Shown here piece after piece: positions 25,958 through 33,799 of a stretch of DNA of 64,000 bases. The notes under the pieces were generated by a model. The model was not told where the DNA came from. It was given only the letters and a program-made list of their open reading frames with translations, and did no database searches. Within the stretch, counting starts at the first letter, position 1. Each line of letters opens with the position of its first letter. The DNA is taken from NCBI RefSeq assembly GCF_040448685.1, contig NZ_CP159290.1, positions 2,852,001 through 2,916,000 of the forward strand, given 5' to 3'. The DNA is from Cellulosimicrobium sp. ES-005 (GTDB taxonomy: Bacteria > Actinomycetota > Actinomycetes > Actinomycetales > Cellulomonadaceae). The translations under genes were made by a program, and so were the position numbers.

Positions 25958-26712
25958 CGACGACGACCACCGCGCAGACGACCCGCAACCTCGAGACCGT
26001 CGGCCTCACCAAGTCGTTCGGCGGCGTCCACGCCGTCCGCGACGCGACGGTCACGTTCCAGCACGGCAAGATCAACGCGCTCATCGGCCCGAACGGCTCG
26101 GGCAAGACGACGTTCTTCAACTGCGTGACGGGCATGATCAAGCCGGACTCCGGCACGGTCACGTTCCGCGGCGAGGACATCACGCGGCGCGCGCCGCACA
26201 AGATCGCGCGCGCCGGGATCGGGCGCAGCTTCCAGCTCTGCCGCGTGTTCCCGCGCATGACCGTCCTCGAGAACATGCTCGTCGCGGTCCGCCGCACACG
26301 GGTGCGCGAGCTGCTCGCCGGGGCGCGCAACCCCGAGGAGATCGACAAGGCGCGCGCGCTGCTCGTGCGCGTCGGCATCGACCACCTGGAGAGCGTCGAG
26401 GCGCGCAACCTGTCCTACGGGCAGCAGAAGCTCCTCGAGCTCGCGGGCGTCCTCATGGGCGACCCGGACACGATCATGCTCGACGAGCCGGCGGGCGGCG
26501 TGAACCCGGCGCTCATCGGCCGCATCGGGACGCTCGTGCAGGAGCTCAACGCCGAGGGCAAGACGTTCCTCGTCGTCGAGCACAACATGGACATGGTCAT
26601 GAGCCTGTCCCACCACGTCATCGTGTTCGACCGGGGACGGCCCATCGCCGAGGGGACCCCCGCCGTCGTGCAAGCCGACCCGCGAGTGCTGGAGGCCTAC
26701 CTTGGTGTCTGA
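25954..26712 (+). CDS. LIV-type ABC transporter ATP-binding protein (LivG family)
   Basis: This 252-residue ATPase has Walker A GPNGSGKTTFFNCV, signature LSYGQQKLLELAGVL and Walker B TIMLDEPAGGVNP, then the H-loop VVEHNMDMVMSL. These are LivG features (the GGVNP after Walker B is typical). It begins in the ATGA overlap with the LivM-like gene and belongs to the same operon. Confidence 0.93.
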   Translation: MTTTTTAQTTRNLETVGLTKSFGGVHAVRDATVTFQHGKINALIGPNGSGKTTFFNCVTGMIKPDSGTVTFRGEDITRRAPHKIARAGIGRSFQLCRVFPRMTVLENMLVAVRRTRVRELLAGARNPEEIDKARALLVRVGIDHLESVEARNLSYGQQKLLELAGVLMGDPDTIMLDEPAGGVNPALIGRIGTLVQELNAEGKTFLVVEHNMDMVMSLSHHVIVFDRGRPIAEGTPAVVQADPRVLEAYLGV

Positions 26713-27487
26713 CCCGACCCCCGGGACGGGGGCGAAGCAGGAGTACCTCCTCGAGCTGGACGACGTCCAGGCTGGTTACGGGCGCGCCGCGATGGTGCTG
26801 CGCGGGCTGACCATCAAGGTCCCCGCGTCGACGGTCGTGTGCCTCGTCGGGCCCAACGGCGCGGGCAAGTCGACGGTGCTCAAGGTCGCGAGCGGGCTGC
26901 TCAAGCCGCGCTCGGGCCGCATCCTCGTCGGCGGGCGCGACGTCACCGGCCAGGGGCCGCAGGAGATGCTGCAGTCCGGGCTCGCGCACGTGCTCCAGGG
27001 GCACAGCGTGTTCCGCGAGATGACGGTCGCGGAGAACGTGCTGCTCGGCGCGTACACGCTCCGCGACAAGCAGAAGATCGCGGAGCGCGTGGCGTTCGTG
27101 CAGAACCTCTTCCCCATCGTGGGCGAGCGGTGGAAGCAGCTCGCCGGCCTGCTGTCCGGCGGGCAGCAGAAGCAGGTCGAGTTCGCGCGCTCGCTCATGG
27201 TGAGCCCCGAGGTCGTGCTGCTCGACGAGCCGTCGATGGGCCTCGACCCCAAGACGACGTCGACCGTGTTCGAGCAGGTCGTGCGCATGCGCGACGCCGG
27301 CGTCGCGGTGCTGCTCGTCGAGCAGAACGCGCGCCGCGCGCTCGAGACGGCCGACATCGGGTGCGTGCTCGACCTCGGCCGTGTGCACATCACCGGCCCC
27401 GCGCCCGAGCTCCTCGCCGACCCCCAGCTCTCCGAGCTCTACCTCGGCGGCCGGCCCGCCGAGCGCTCGCTCTCGCAGAACGGATGA
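26705..27487 (+). CDS. LIV-type ABC transporter ATP-binding protein (LivF family)
   Basis: This ATPase of about 260 residues has Walker A GPNGAGKSTVLKVA, signature LSGGQQKQVEFARSL and Walker B VVLLDEPSMGLDP. GYGRAAMVLRGLTIKVPAST is the typical LivF N-terminal strand. GTG at 26705 or TTG at 26702 are possible starts, both inside the LivG end. It completes a five-component importer. Confidence 0.92.
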   Translation: MSDPTPGTGAKQEYLLELDDVQAGYGRAAMVLRGLTIKVPASTVVCLVGPNGAGKSTVLKVASGLLKPRSGRILVGGRDVTGQGPQEMLQSGLAHVLQGHSVFREMTVAENVLLGAYTLRDKQKIAERVAFVQNLFPIVGERWKQLAGLLSGGQQKQVEFARSLMVSPEVVLLDEPSMGLDPKTTSTVFEQVVRMRDAGVAVLLVEQNARRALETADIGCVLDLGRVHITGPAPELLADPQLSELYLGGRPAERSLSQNG

Positions 27488-28728
27488 CCGCCCGCATGAC
27501 CAGCCAGACCACGGACGCCGCAGGGGGCGACCGACCGACCACCCGCACCGTGCGCATCGTCATGAACGGCGTGACCGGGCGCATGGGGTACCGCCAGCAC
27601 CTCGTCCGCTCGATCCTCGCGATCCGGGACGACGGCGGCGTCGAGCTCGACGACGGCACGCGCCTCCAGGTGGAGCCCGTGCTCGTGGGCCGCAACCGCG
27701 CCAAGCTCGCCGAGCTCGCCGCGCGCCACGGCGTCGCCGAGTACACGACCGACCTCGACGCGGCGCTCGCGGACGACACGGCCACGATCTACTTCGACGC
27801 CCAGGTGACGTCCGAGCGGACGAAGGCGATCCTCAAGGCGATCGCGGCGGGCAAGCACGTGTACACGGAGAAGCCGATCGCGGAGTCGGTCGCGGAGGGC
27901 GAGGAGCTCGCGGAAGCGGCGCGCGCGGCCGGGGTGATCCACGGCGTCGTGCACGACAAGCTGTACCTGCCCGGCCTGCTCAAGCTCAAGCGGCTGATCG
28001 ACGGCGGGTTCTTCGGCCGCATCCTGTCCGTCCGTGGCGAGTTCGGGTACTGGGTGTTCGAGGGCGACTGGCAGCCCGCGCAGCGCCCGAGCTGGAACTA
28101 CCGCGCCGAGGACGGCGGCGGGATGGTCCTCGACATGTTCTGCCACTGGAACTACGTGCTGGAGAACCTGTTCGGCCCGGTCGAGGCGGTCATGGCGAAG
28201 GCCGTGACCCACATCCCCGAGCGCTGGGACGAGCACGGCAAGCCCTACGTCGCGACGGCCGACGACGCGGCGTACGGGATCTTCGAGCTCGCCGGGGCGG
28301 ACGGACCGATCCTCGCGCAGGTGAACTCGTCGTGGGCGGTGCGCGTGGACCGGGGCGAGCTCGTCGAGTTCCAGGTCGACGGGACGCACGGGTCCGCGGT
28401 CGCGGGCCTGTTCGGGTGCCGCATCCAGCCGCGCGCCCGCACGCCGAAGCCGGTGTGGAACCCGGACCTGCCGACCGACCAGGACTTCCGCGCCCAGTGG
28501 GAGCAGATCCCGGACAACCAGGAGTTCGTCAACGGGTTCCGCGCGCAGTGGGAGGAGTTCCTGCGCGACGTCCACGCCGGGCGACCGCACCCGTACGACT
28601 TCGACGCGGGCGTGCGCGGCCTGCGCCTCGTGGACGCGGGGTACACGTCGTCGCGCGAGGGACGTCGGGTGGAGCTGGGCGCCGCGTCCGGGGCCGTGGG
28701 CGGCGCGGCGTCCGGAGCGGTCGCGTGA
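27484..28728 (+). CDS. Gfo/Idh/MocA-family oxidoreductase
   Basis: This 414-residue NAD(P)-dependent dehydrogenase of sugar or cyclitol type begins with a Rossmann start VRIVMNGVTGRMGYRQHLVR (the GxxGxxG version is altered to NGVTGRMG). The family motif HVYTEKPIA follows, with the catalytic-lysine EKP. The C-terminal alpha/beta domain contains CHWNYVLENLFGPVEAV. It oxidises a hydroxyl of a sugar, inositol or related compound, and the exact substrate is unknown. ATG at 27484 overlaps the LivF stop. Confidence 0.9.
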   Translation: MTARMTSQTTDAAGGDRPTTRTVRIVMNGVTGRMGYRQHLVRSILAIRDDGGVELDDGTRLQVEPVLVGRNRAKLAELAARHGVAEYTTDLDAALADDTATIYFDAQVTSERTKAILKAIAAGKHVYTEKPIAESVAEGEELAEAARAAGVIHGVVHDKLYLPGLLKLKRLIDGGFFGRILSVRGEFGYWVFEGDWQPAQRPSWNYRAEDGGGMVLDMFCHWNYVLENLFGPVEAVMAKAVTHIPERWDEHGKPYVATADDAAYGIFELAGADGPILAQVNSSWAVRVDRGELVEFQVDGTHGSAVAGLFGCRIQPRARTPKPVWNPDLPTDQDFRAQWEQIPDNQEFVNGFRAQWEEFLRDVHAGRPHPYDFDAGVRGLRLVDAGYTSSREGRRVELGAASGAVGGAASGAVA

Positions 28729-29942
28729 GCGGCGCCGGCGGGGTGCGGATCCCGCTGCCCGACGGCGGCGCGCGGCTCGTCGCGCTGCGCGCGCCCCGGG
28801 AGTGGGCGGACCACCCCGGCCCGTACGCGTCGCGCGTCGCGTTCGCGGCGGCGCACGTCGTCGCGGACCCGCGGGGCGAGAACGTGCCCGGCGCACCGGC
28901 CGTCGTCGACTGGGACTCGACCCTCGCGTTCCGGCGGCACCTGTTCCGGTACGGCCTGGGGGTCGCCGAGGCGATGGACACCGCGCAGCGGAACATGGGC
29001 CTCGACTGGCCCGCGGTCCAGGAGCTCGTGTCGCGCAGCGCCGCCCAGGCGCGGGAGCTGGGCGCGCGCATCGCCTCGGGCGCGGGGACGGACCACCGGG
29101 CGCCCGACGAGCTGCGGACCGTGGACGACGTGATCGCGGCGTACGCCGAGCAGGTCGCGTTCGTCGAGGGCACGGGGTCGCAGGTCATCCTCATGGCGTC
29201 GCGGCACCTCGCGCGCGTCGCGACGTCGGCCGACGACTACCTGCGCGTGTACGACGCGATCCTGTCCCAGGTGTGCGAGCCGGTCGTCCTGCACTGGCTC
29301 GGCGAGGCGTTCGACCCGAACCTGCGCGGCTACTGGGGGTCCGGGGACGTCGACACCGCGACCGCGACGTTCGTCGACCTCGTCCGGGCGCACGCCGCGA
29401 AGGTCGACGGGGTCAAGGTGTCGCTGCTCTCGGCGGCGCACGAGGTCGGTCTGCGCGCCGTACTTCCCGAGGGCGTCCGGTTGTACACCGGCGACGACTT
29501 CCACTACCCGGAGCTGATCCGGGGCGACGGCGAGCGGCACTCCGACGCGCTGCTCGGCGCGTTCGCGGCCGTGGCCCCCGCCGCCTCGGCCGCGCTGACC
29601 GCCCTCGACGACGGCGACCTCGACCGCTACGACGCCGAGATGGCGCCGACGCTCGCGCTCTCGCGCCACGTGTTCGAGGCGCCGACGTACTACTACAAGA
29701 CCGGCATCGCGTTCCTCGCGTGGCTCGCGGGACACCAGCCCGGCTTCACGATGGTGGGCGGGCTCCAGTCGGCCCGGAGCGTCGTGCACCTCGCGCGCGC
29801 GTTCGAGCTCGCCAACGAGGCCCACCTCCTGCCGGACCCGGACCTCGCCGCGCACCGCCTCGGCCTCGTCCTCGCGGCGGCCGGCATCGACCGTGGCGAG
29901 ATCGCGGGCGCGCCCGCCGAGGTCGCGGAGGTGGTCGCATGA
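28725..29942 (+). CDS. DUF993-family protein (dihydrodipicolinate-synthase-like fold)
   Basis: This 405-residue protein resembles DUF993, a TIM-barrel family related to DHDPS-type aldolases. Landmarks are FRYGLGVAEAMDTAQRNMGL, QVILMASRHLARVA and GVKVSLLSAAHEVGLRAVLP. A Lys in KVDGVKVSLL is a candidate Schiff-base residue; this is inferred, not proven. GTG at 28725 overlaps the dehydrogenase stop. The position between a dehydrogenase and an isomerase suggests carbon-carbon bond cleavage in a catabolic route. Confidence 0.82.
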   Translation: MSGAGGVRIPLPDGGARLVALRAPREWADHPGPYASRVAFAAAHVVADPRGENVPGAPAVVDWDSTLAFRRHLFRYGLGVAEAMDTAQRNMGLDWPAVQELVSRSAAQARELGARIASGAGTDHRAPDELRTVDDVIAAYAEQVAFVEGTGSQVILMASRHLARVATSADDYLRVYDAILSQVCEPVVLHWLGEAFDPNLRGYWGSGDVDTATATFVDLVRAHAAKVDGVKVSLLSAAHEVGLRAVLPEGVRLYTGDDFHYPELIRGDGERHSDALLGAFAAVAPAASAALTALDDGDLDRYDAEMAPTLALSRHVFEAPTYYYKTGIAFLAWLAGHQPGFTMVGGLQSARSVVHLARAFELANEAHLLPDPDLAAHRLGLVLAAAGIDRGEIAGAPAEVAEVVA

Positions 29943-30979
29943 GCACCGAGATCTCGGAGTTCCCGTCCTCCGCCCCCCGGTCTTCCGCCGACCAGGCGAT
30001 CCTGCCCGCCGACCGGGTGGGCTCGGCTCGTCCCAGCGGCGGGACGGACCAGGACCACCTGCTCGGCGGAGCGGTGGGTGTGGTGGACGTGCCCAGCGGG
30101 GCGGCGGCTCGGGTGGTCACGCCGGAGCCCGGCGACCCGCGGCTCGCTCGGCTCTCCCTGAACCAGCGGACGACGGCGCACTGGTCGCTGCGCGAGGCGA
30201 TCGACGGCTGCGTCGCCGCGGGGCTCCCGGCCATCGGGGTCTGGCGTGAACCCGTCGCGGAGGTCGGGCTCGACACCGCGGTGCGGTGGGTGCGCGACGC
30301 CGGGCTGCGGGTGTCGTCCGTGTGCCGCGGCGGGTTCTTCACCGCGAGCGACCCGGACGCGCGCGCCGCGGCCCACGCGAGCAACCTCGCCGCGATCGCG
30401 GAGACGGCGGCCCTCGGCGCGCCGACGCTCGTCCTCGTCCCGGGCGGGCTGCCCGAGGGCGACCGCGACCTGATCGGTGCCCGGGCGCGCGCGGCAGACG
30501 CGATCGCCGCGCTCGTCCCGGCCGCGCGCGACGCGGGCGTGACCCTCGGTATCGAGCCCATGAACCCGATCTTCGCGGCGGACCGCGGCGTCGTCTCGAC
30601 GCTCGAGCAGGCCCTCGACCTCGCCGAGCCGTTCGCGCCCGCGGAGGTGGGCGTCGTCGTCGACACCTACCACCTGTGGTGGGAGCCCAAGGTGCACGAG
30701 CAGATCGCGCGGGCGGGCGCCACGGGCCGGATCGTCAGCTACCAGGTGTGCGACTGGATCACGCCCCTGCCCGCGGACACGCTGCTCGGCCGCGGCATGA
30801 TGGGCGACGGCCACGTCGACTTCGCCGCGTTCACGCGCTCGGTGGCGGCGGCGGGCTACGCCGGTGACGTCGAGGTCGAGATCTTCCACGCCGACGTCTG
30901 GGCCGCGCCCGGCGCCGACGTCGTGGCGACGCTCGCCCGTCGGTACGTCGAGCTCGTCGAGCCCTACCTCGTGCGCTGA
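29939..30979 (+). CDS. Sugar phosphate isomerase/epimerase-like protein
   Basis: This 346-residue protein has the AP-endonuclease-2/xylose-isomerase-like TIM barrel: GLPAIGVWREPVAEVGLDTA, LGIEPMNPIF, VVDTYHLWWEP and DVEVEIFHADVW. Metal-binding Glu/Asp/His residues lie at these strand ends. It has an atypical 60-residue N-terminal extension before GDPRLARLSLN. Members isomerise or epimerise keto-sugars and inosose. It ends the LacI-controlled operon by ATGA overlap. Confidence 0.88.
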   Translation: MSTEISEFPSSAPRSSADQAILPADRVGSARPSGGTDQDHLLGGAVGVVDVPSGAAARVVTPEPGDPRLARLSLNQRTTAHWSLREAIDGCVAAGLPAIGVWREPVAEVGLDTAVRWVRDAGLRVSSVCRGGFFTASDPDARAAAHASNLAAIAETAALGAPTLVLVPGGLPEGDRDLIGARARAADAIAALVPAARDAGVTLGIEPMNPIFAADRGVVSTLEQALDLAEPFAPAEVGVVVDTYHLWWEPKVHEQIARAGATGRIVSYQVCDWITPLPADTLLGRGMMGDGHVDFAAFTRSVAAAGYAGDVEVEIFHADVWAAPGADVVATLARRYVELVEPYLVR

Positions 30980-31071
30980 CGGACGCCGACCGACGGGCCG
31001 GGCGAGACCGCCTCGGCCGGTCGGTCGGCGCCGGGTAGGGTGCCCGGAGGCCCGAGCACGGAGGTGGACGG

Positions 31072-31383
31072 ATGGACGGGGCGCCGCGGACGCGGTTCGT
31101 GGGCGACACGAAGCAGGCGCGCACGTACGCGTGGTTCCTGACCTTCGCCGCCGTCGTCCCTCCCGCCGTCGTCGCGGTCTTCGTGCTGGGCTGGTATCGC
31201 GCCCAGGTGTACGGCTGGACGGAGGGCTTCCGCAGCTACCACGCGGGCGACCCGTTCCCCTGGGGCTGGGTGGCCGTCGGCGTGCTGGCCTGCGTGTTCC
31301 TCGGCCGGTTCGCCGTCCGGCAGTGGCGCCGGTACCGCGCGCTCGTGGCCGACGACCGCCGCCGCGGCGTGCGCCCGTCCTGA
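31072..31383 (+). CDS. Small membrane protein of unknown function
   Basis: This 103-residue protein has two hydrophobic segments: one near residues 22-43 (LTFAAVVPPAVVAVFVLGWY) and one near 63-80 (WVAVGVLACVFLGRFAVRQW). The N- and C-termini are basic. No family was recognised. An ATG at 31072 follows GGAGG (31060-31064). It lies between the catabolic operon and the second WXG100 module and may accompany either. Confidence 0.7.
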   Translation: MDGAPRTRFVGDTKQARTYAWFLTFAAVVPPAVVAVFVLGWYRAQVYGWTEGFRSYHAGDPFPWGWVAVGVLACVFLGRFAVRQWRRYRALVADDRRRGVRPS

Positions 31384-31510
31384 CGGGCATGGGGACCGGT
31401 CACCATCGACCTCTCCCGCTCCGCCTCCGTACCCTGTCGGCGGCGCCGGCACGGCGTGGCCGACCCGGGAGCGTGCGGGGGGTGTGGGTGAGAGCGCAGA
31501 GGGGCGAGGA

Positions 31511-32467
31511 ATGAGCAGCGGGATGTACGGGGCCGACGTCGAGGCCCTGCGCTCGCTCGCGGGCCGCGTGGCGGACGGCGCGCAGGTCCTGGAGCTGGCC
31601 GCGGCGGCGATCGAGACGGCCGTGGGCCGAGCGGGCTGGGAGGGCTCCGACGCCGCCGAGTTCCGCACCGCGTGGACGTCGACCCTGCGGCCGAGCCTCA
31701 CGGGCACCGCCGCGCTGCTCACGGACGCCGCCGACCTCCTGCGCGGCAACGCCGAGCAGCAGGACGCGACGAGCCGCGACGGTGGCGCGGGCGGTCCGGG
31801 CGGTCCGGGCGGTCCGGGCGGTCCGGGCGGCCCCGGTGGGCCCGGCGGACCGGGTTCTCCGGGTGGGCCGGAGGATCCCGTGACCCAGGGCGGCGACGGC
31901 GGCCCGCCGGACTGGCTGGTCCCGCCGTCGTGGCTCACGACGGACATGACCCAGGGCGGCGTGCTCAACTGGGTCGCGTCCCAGGGAGTCGACGCCTGGG
32001 CCGCGATGAACAAGCTGGACGACCCGCTCAACGTGGCGGGGCTCGCGGACAACCTCGCGTCCGCCGGCAAGGTGCTCAAGGGCGCCGGGTTCGTGTTCGA
32101 CGGCTACTCGGTGTACAGCGGCTCGGTGCAGGCGTGGGAGGGCTTCGCGGAGGGCGACGGGTTCAAGGGGACGGACGGCGTCATCACCGCGGGGCTCGGC
32201 GCCGCCGGCATCGGCGCGGCGATCTTCCTCGCGAGCAACCCGGTCGGGTGGGCGATCGCGGGTGCGGGAGCCGTGTGGGGCGTCGCGACCCTGCTCTCCG
32301 GCGACGTCCCCGTGACGAAGCGCATCGCCGACGGCGCGGGCTGGTTGTGGGATCGTGGGGGCGACCTCGCCGACGGTGCCGCCGACCTCGCCGGCGACGT
32401 GTGGGACGCGGGCGGGGACTTCGTCGACGGGGCGACCGAGACGCTGAAGAAGGTATGGCCGTGGTGA
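31511..32467 (+). CDS. WXG100-domain protein with collagen-like Gly-Pro repeat
   Basis: This 318-residue protein has an N-terminal WXG100 hairpin with the turn GWEGSDAAEFRTAW (Trp43, Gly45, the same positions as in the protein at 19276-20280). Residues about 95-128 form a Gly-Gly-Pro collagen-like linker. The C-terminal region contains IGAAIFLASNPVGWAIAGAG and ends with GDVWDAGGDFVDGATETL. It is probably exported by a type VII system encoded elsewhere. It pairs with the EspG-like gene 55 bases downstream, as in module one. Confidence 0.75.
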   Translation: MSSGMYGADVEALRSLAGRVADGAQVLELAAAAIETAVGRAGWEGSDAAEFRTAWTSTLRPSLTGTAALLTDAADLLRGNAEQQDATSRDGGAGGPGGPGGPGGPGGPGGPGGPGSPGGPEDPVTQGGDGGPPDWLVPPSWLTTDMTQGGVLNWVASQGVDAWAAMNKLDDPLNVAGLADNLASAGKVLKGAGFVFDGYSVYSGSVQAWEGFAEGDGFKGTDGVITAGLGAAGIGAAIFLASNPVGWAIAGAGAVWGVATLLSGDVPVTKRIADGAGWLWDRGGDLADGAADLAGDVWDAGGDFVDGATETLKKVWPW

Positions 32468-32522
32468 CCGCGGCCCATGCGCCGGACCGCGGCCGCGGTC
32501 CGCACGAGGAGAGGGACGACCG

Positions 32523-33164
32523 ATGACCACGCAGACCGAGGCGGCGAGCCGTCCGGACGACGGGCTCATCGAGCTCACGGGGCCGGAGCTGCTCGTGCTC
32601 CTGTCGCTCAACGAGGGACCCGCCGCCACGAGGACGCGCGAGAACCTGCGCCTTCCCGACGTGCCCGCCGACTCCCCCCTCCTTGCGGCGGGGCTCAGCT
32701 CGCTCGTCGTGCGGCGGCTCGCGCGTGTCGAGGGCGAGGTGCTCGCACCCGTCGGCAACGTCGTCCCGCTCACGCGCGTCCTCACGACCGCGACCGAGTG
32801 GGTGGAGGCGGCGGCGATCGCGGACGAGCGCACCAACGCCGCGCTGCTCGTCGGCGCGCAGGGCGGTGCGGTCGTGCTCGAGCCGCGCCCGTTCGGCATC
32901 TGGCACGTGCGCCCGCTCCAGATGGGCGACCCTCTGCCCGACGCCGCGTCGCGGTTCGTCCGGGCCGCGTTCGCGCAGCTCCCGGGGCGGCCGTTCGGGG
33001 GGAGCGTCAAGGTCGTCGACGCGTCCGGGGCCCGCACCGCCGCCGTCCGCGTCGAGAGCGACGGGACGTGGGAGATGACGAGCGGTCCGGCCGGCGACGA
33101 GCCCGCACCGTCCCCCATCACGCCCGACCCGACGTTCGGCGTGCTCGCGACCGCGGTCGCGTGA
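32523..33164 (+). CDS. EspG-like companion of the second WXG100 protein
   Basis: This 213-residue cytoplasmic protein starts with DDGLIELTGPELLVLLSLNE and continues through LSSLVVRRLARVEGEVLAPV. A beta-rich second half contains GGAVVLEPRPFGIWHVRPLQ. The layout resembles EspG-type chaperones and the longer protein at 18464-19279, although direct identity is low by eye. ATG at 32523 follows GAGAGG. Function is inferred from pairing with the WXG100 gene. Confidence 0.55.
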   Translation: MTTQTEAASRPDDGLIELTGPELLVLLSLNEGPAATRTRENLRLPDVPADSPLLAAGLSSLVVRRLARVEGEVLAPVGNVVPLTRVLTTATEWVEAAAIADERTNAALLVGAQGGAVVLEPRPFGIWHVRPLQMGDPLPDAASRFVRAAFAQLPGRPFGGSVKVVDASGARTAAVRVESDGTWEMTSGPAGDEPAPSPITPDPTFGVLATAVA

Positions 33165-33174
33165 CCCGCGGCCC

Positions 33175-33717
33175 TCAGAGGTCCTGGAGCGACGCCTCGC
33201 GCTCGTCGTAGGCGCTGCGCGCGGCGGCGATGCGCTCCTGGTGCGCCTCGGTCCACACGACGAGCGCCTTGGTCGTCGCGTGGAGGGAGCGCCCCATCTC
33301 GGTGAGGGCGTAGTCGACGCGCGGCGGGACGGTCGGGTAGACCGTGCGCTCGACGATGCCGTCGCGCTCGAGCTGGCGCAGCGTGCGCGACAGCATGCGC
33401 TGGCTGATCCCGTCGATCTCCCGCTTGAGCTCGGTGAACCGCATGACCCGCCGGTCGAGCAGCGCGATGGCGAGCAGCGACCACTTGTCCGCGATGCGGT
33501 CGAGGATCTGCCGCACCTCGCAGTCCTCGCGCGCGTCCCACTGCCAGACCTCGACGTCGCTCTCCCACTTCGCCGGTGGGCAGCCGTGACGGTCCTCGGG
33601 GGACGGGACGTCGTCGGGCGCGCCCGCGCGAGCAGCCTCGTGCCCGTCCGCGGTCCGTCCGCGCGCCGCCACGGTATCCACGGTGATACCTGGTGAGTCG
33701 AATGTGCCGTCTTCCAT
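33175..33717 (-). CDS. HxlR-family transcriptional regulator
   Basis: This 180-residue protein has the HxlR winged helix in the C-terminal two thirds: CEVRQILDRIADKWSLLAIA, then RFTELKREIDGISQRMLSRT and LRQLERDGIVERTVYPTVPP. HxlR proteins respond to electrophiles, aldehydes or xenobiotics and often control an adjacent exporter or reductase. The N-terminal region of about 65 residues is longer than usual, so a later start is possible. It is divergent from the MFS gene with an inverted repeat between them. Confidence 0.9.
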   Translation of the reverse strand: MEDGTFDSPGITVDTVAARGRTADGHEAARAGAPDDVPSPEDRHGCPPAKWESDVEVWQWDAREDCEVRQILDRIADKWSLLAIALLDRRVMRFTELKREIDGISQRMLSRTLRQLERDGIVERTVYPTVPPRVDYALTEMGRSLHATTKALVVWTEAHQERIAAARSAYDEREASLQDL

Positions 33718-33763
33718 GCCTCCCGATCCTGGCCCACGATGGGCTCGGTATCAAGGGGTAACC

Positions 33764-33781
33764 GAGTACCGAGCGGTACTC
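33764..33781 (+). promoter_or_regulatory. Inverted repeat GAGTACC-N4-GGTACTC between hxlR and MFS genes
   Basis: Perfect 7-base arms (33764-33770 and 33775-33781) lie directly before the GGAGGAAGGGG ribosome site of the MFS gene. A related pair GGTATC/GATACC (33673-33690) lies inside the annotated regulator N-terminus. HxlR regulators bind such GTAC-centred repeats, so autoregulation and exporter control are likely. Confidence 0.55.
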
Positions 33782-33799
33782 AGGAGGAAGGGGACGGGC

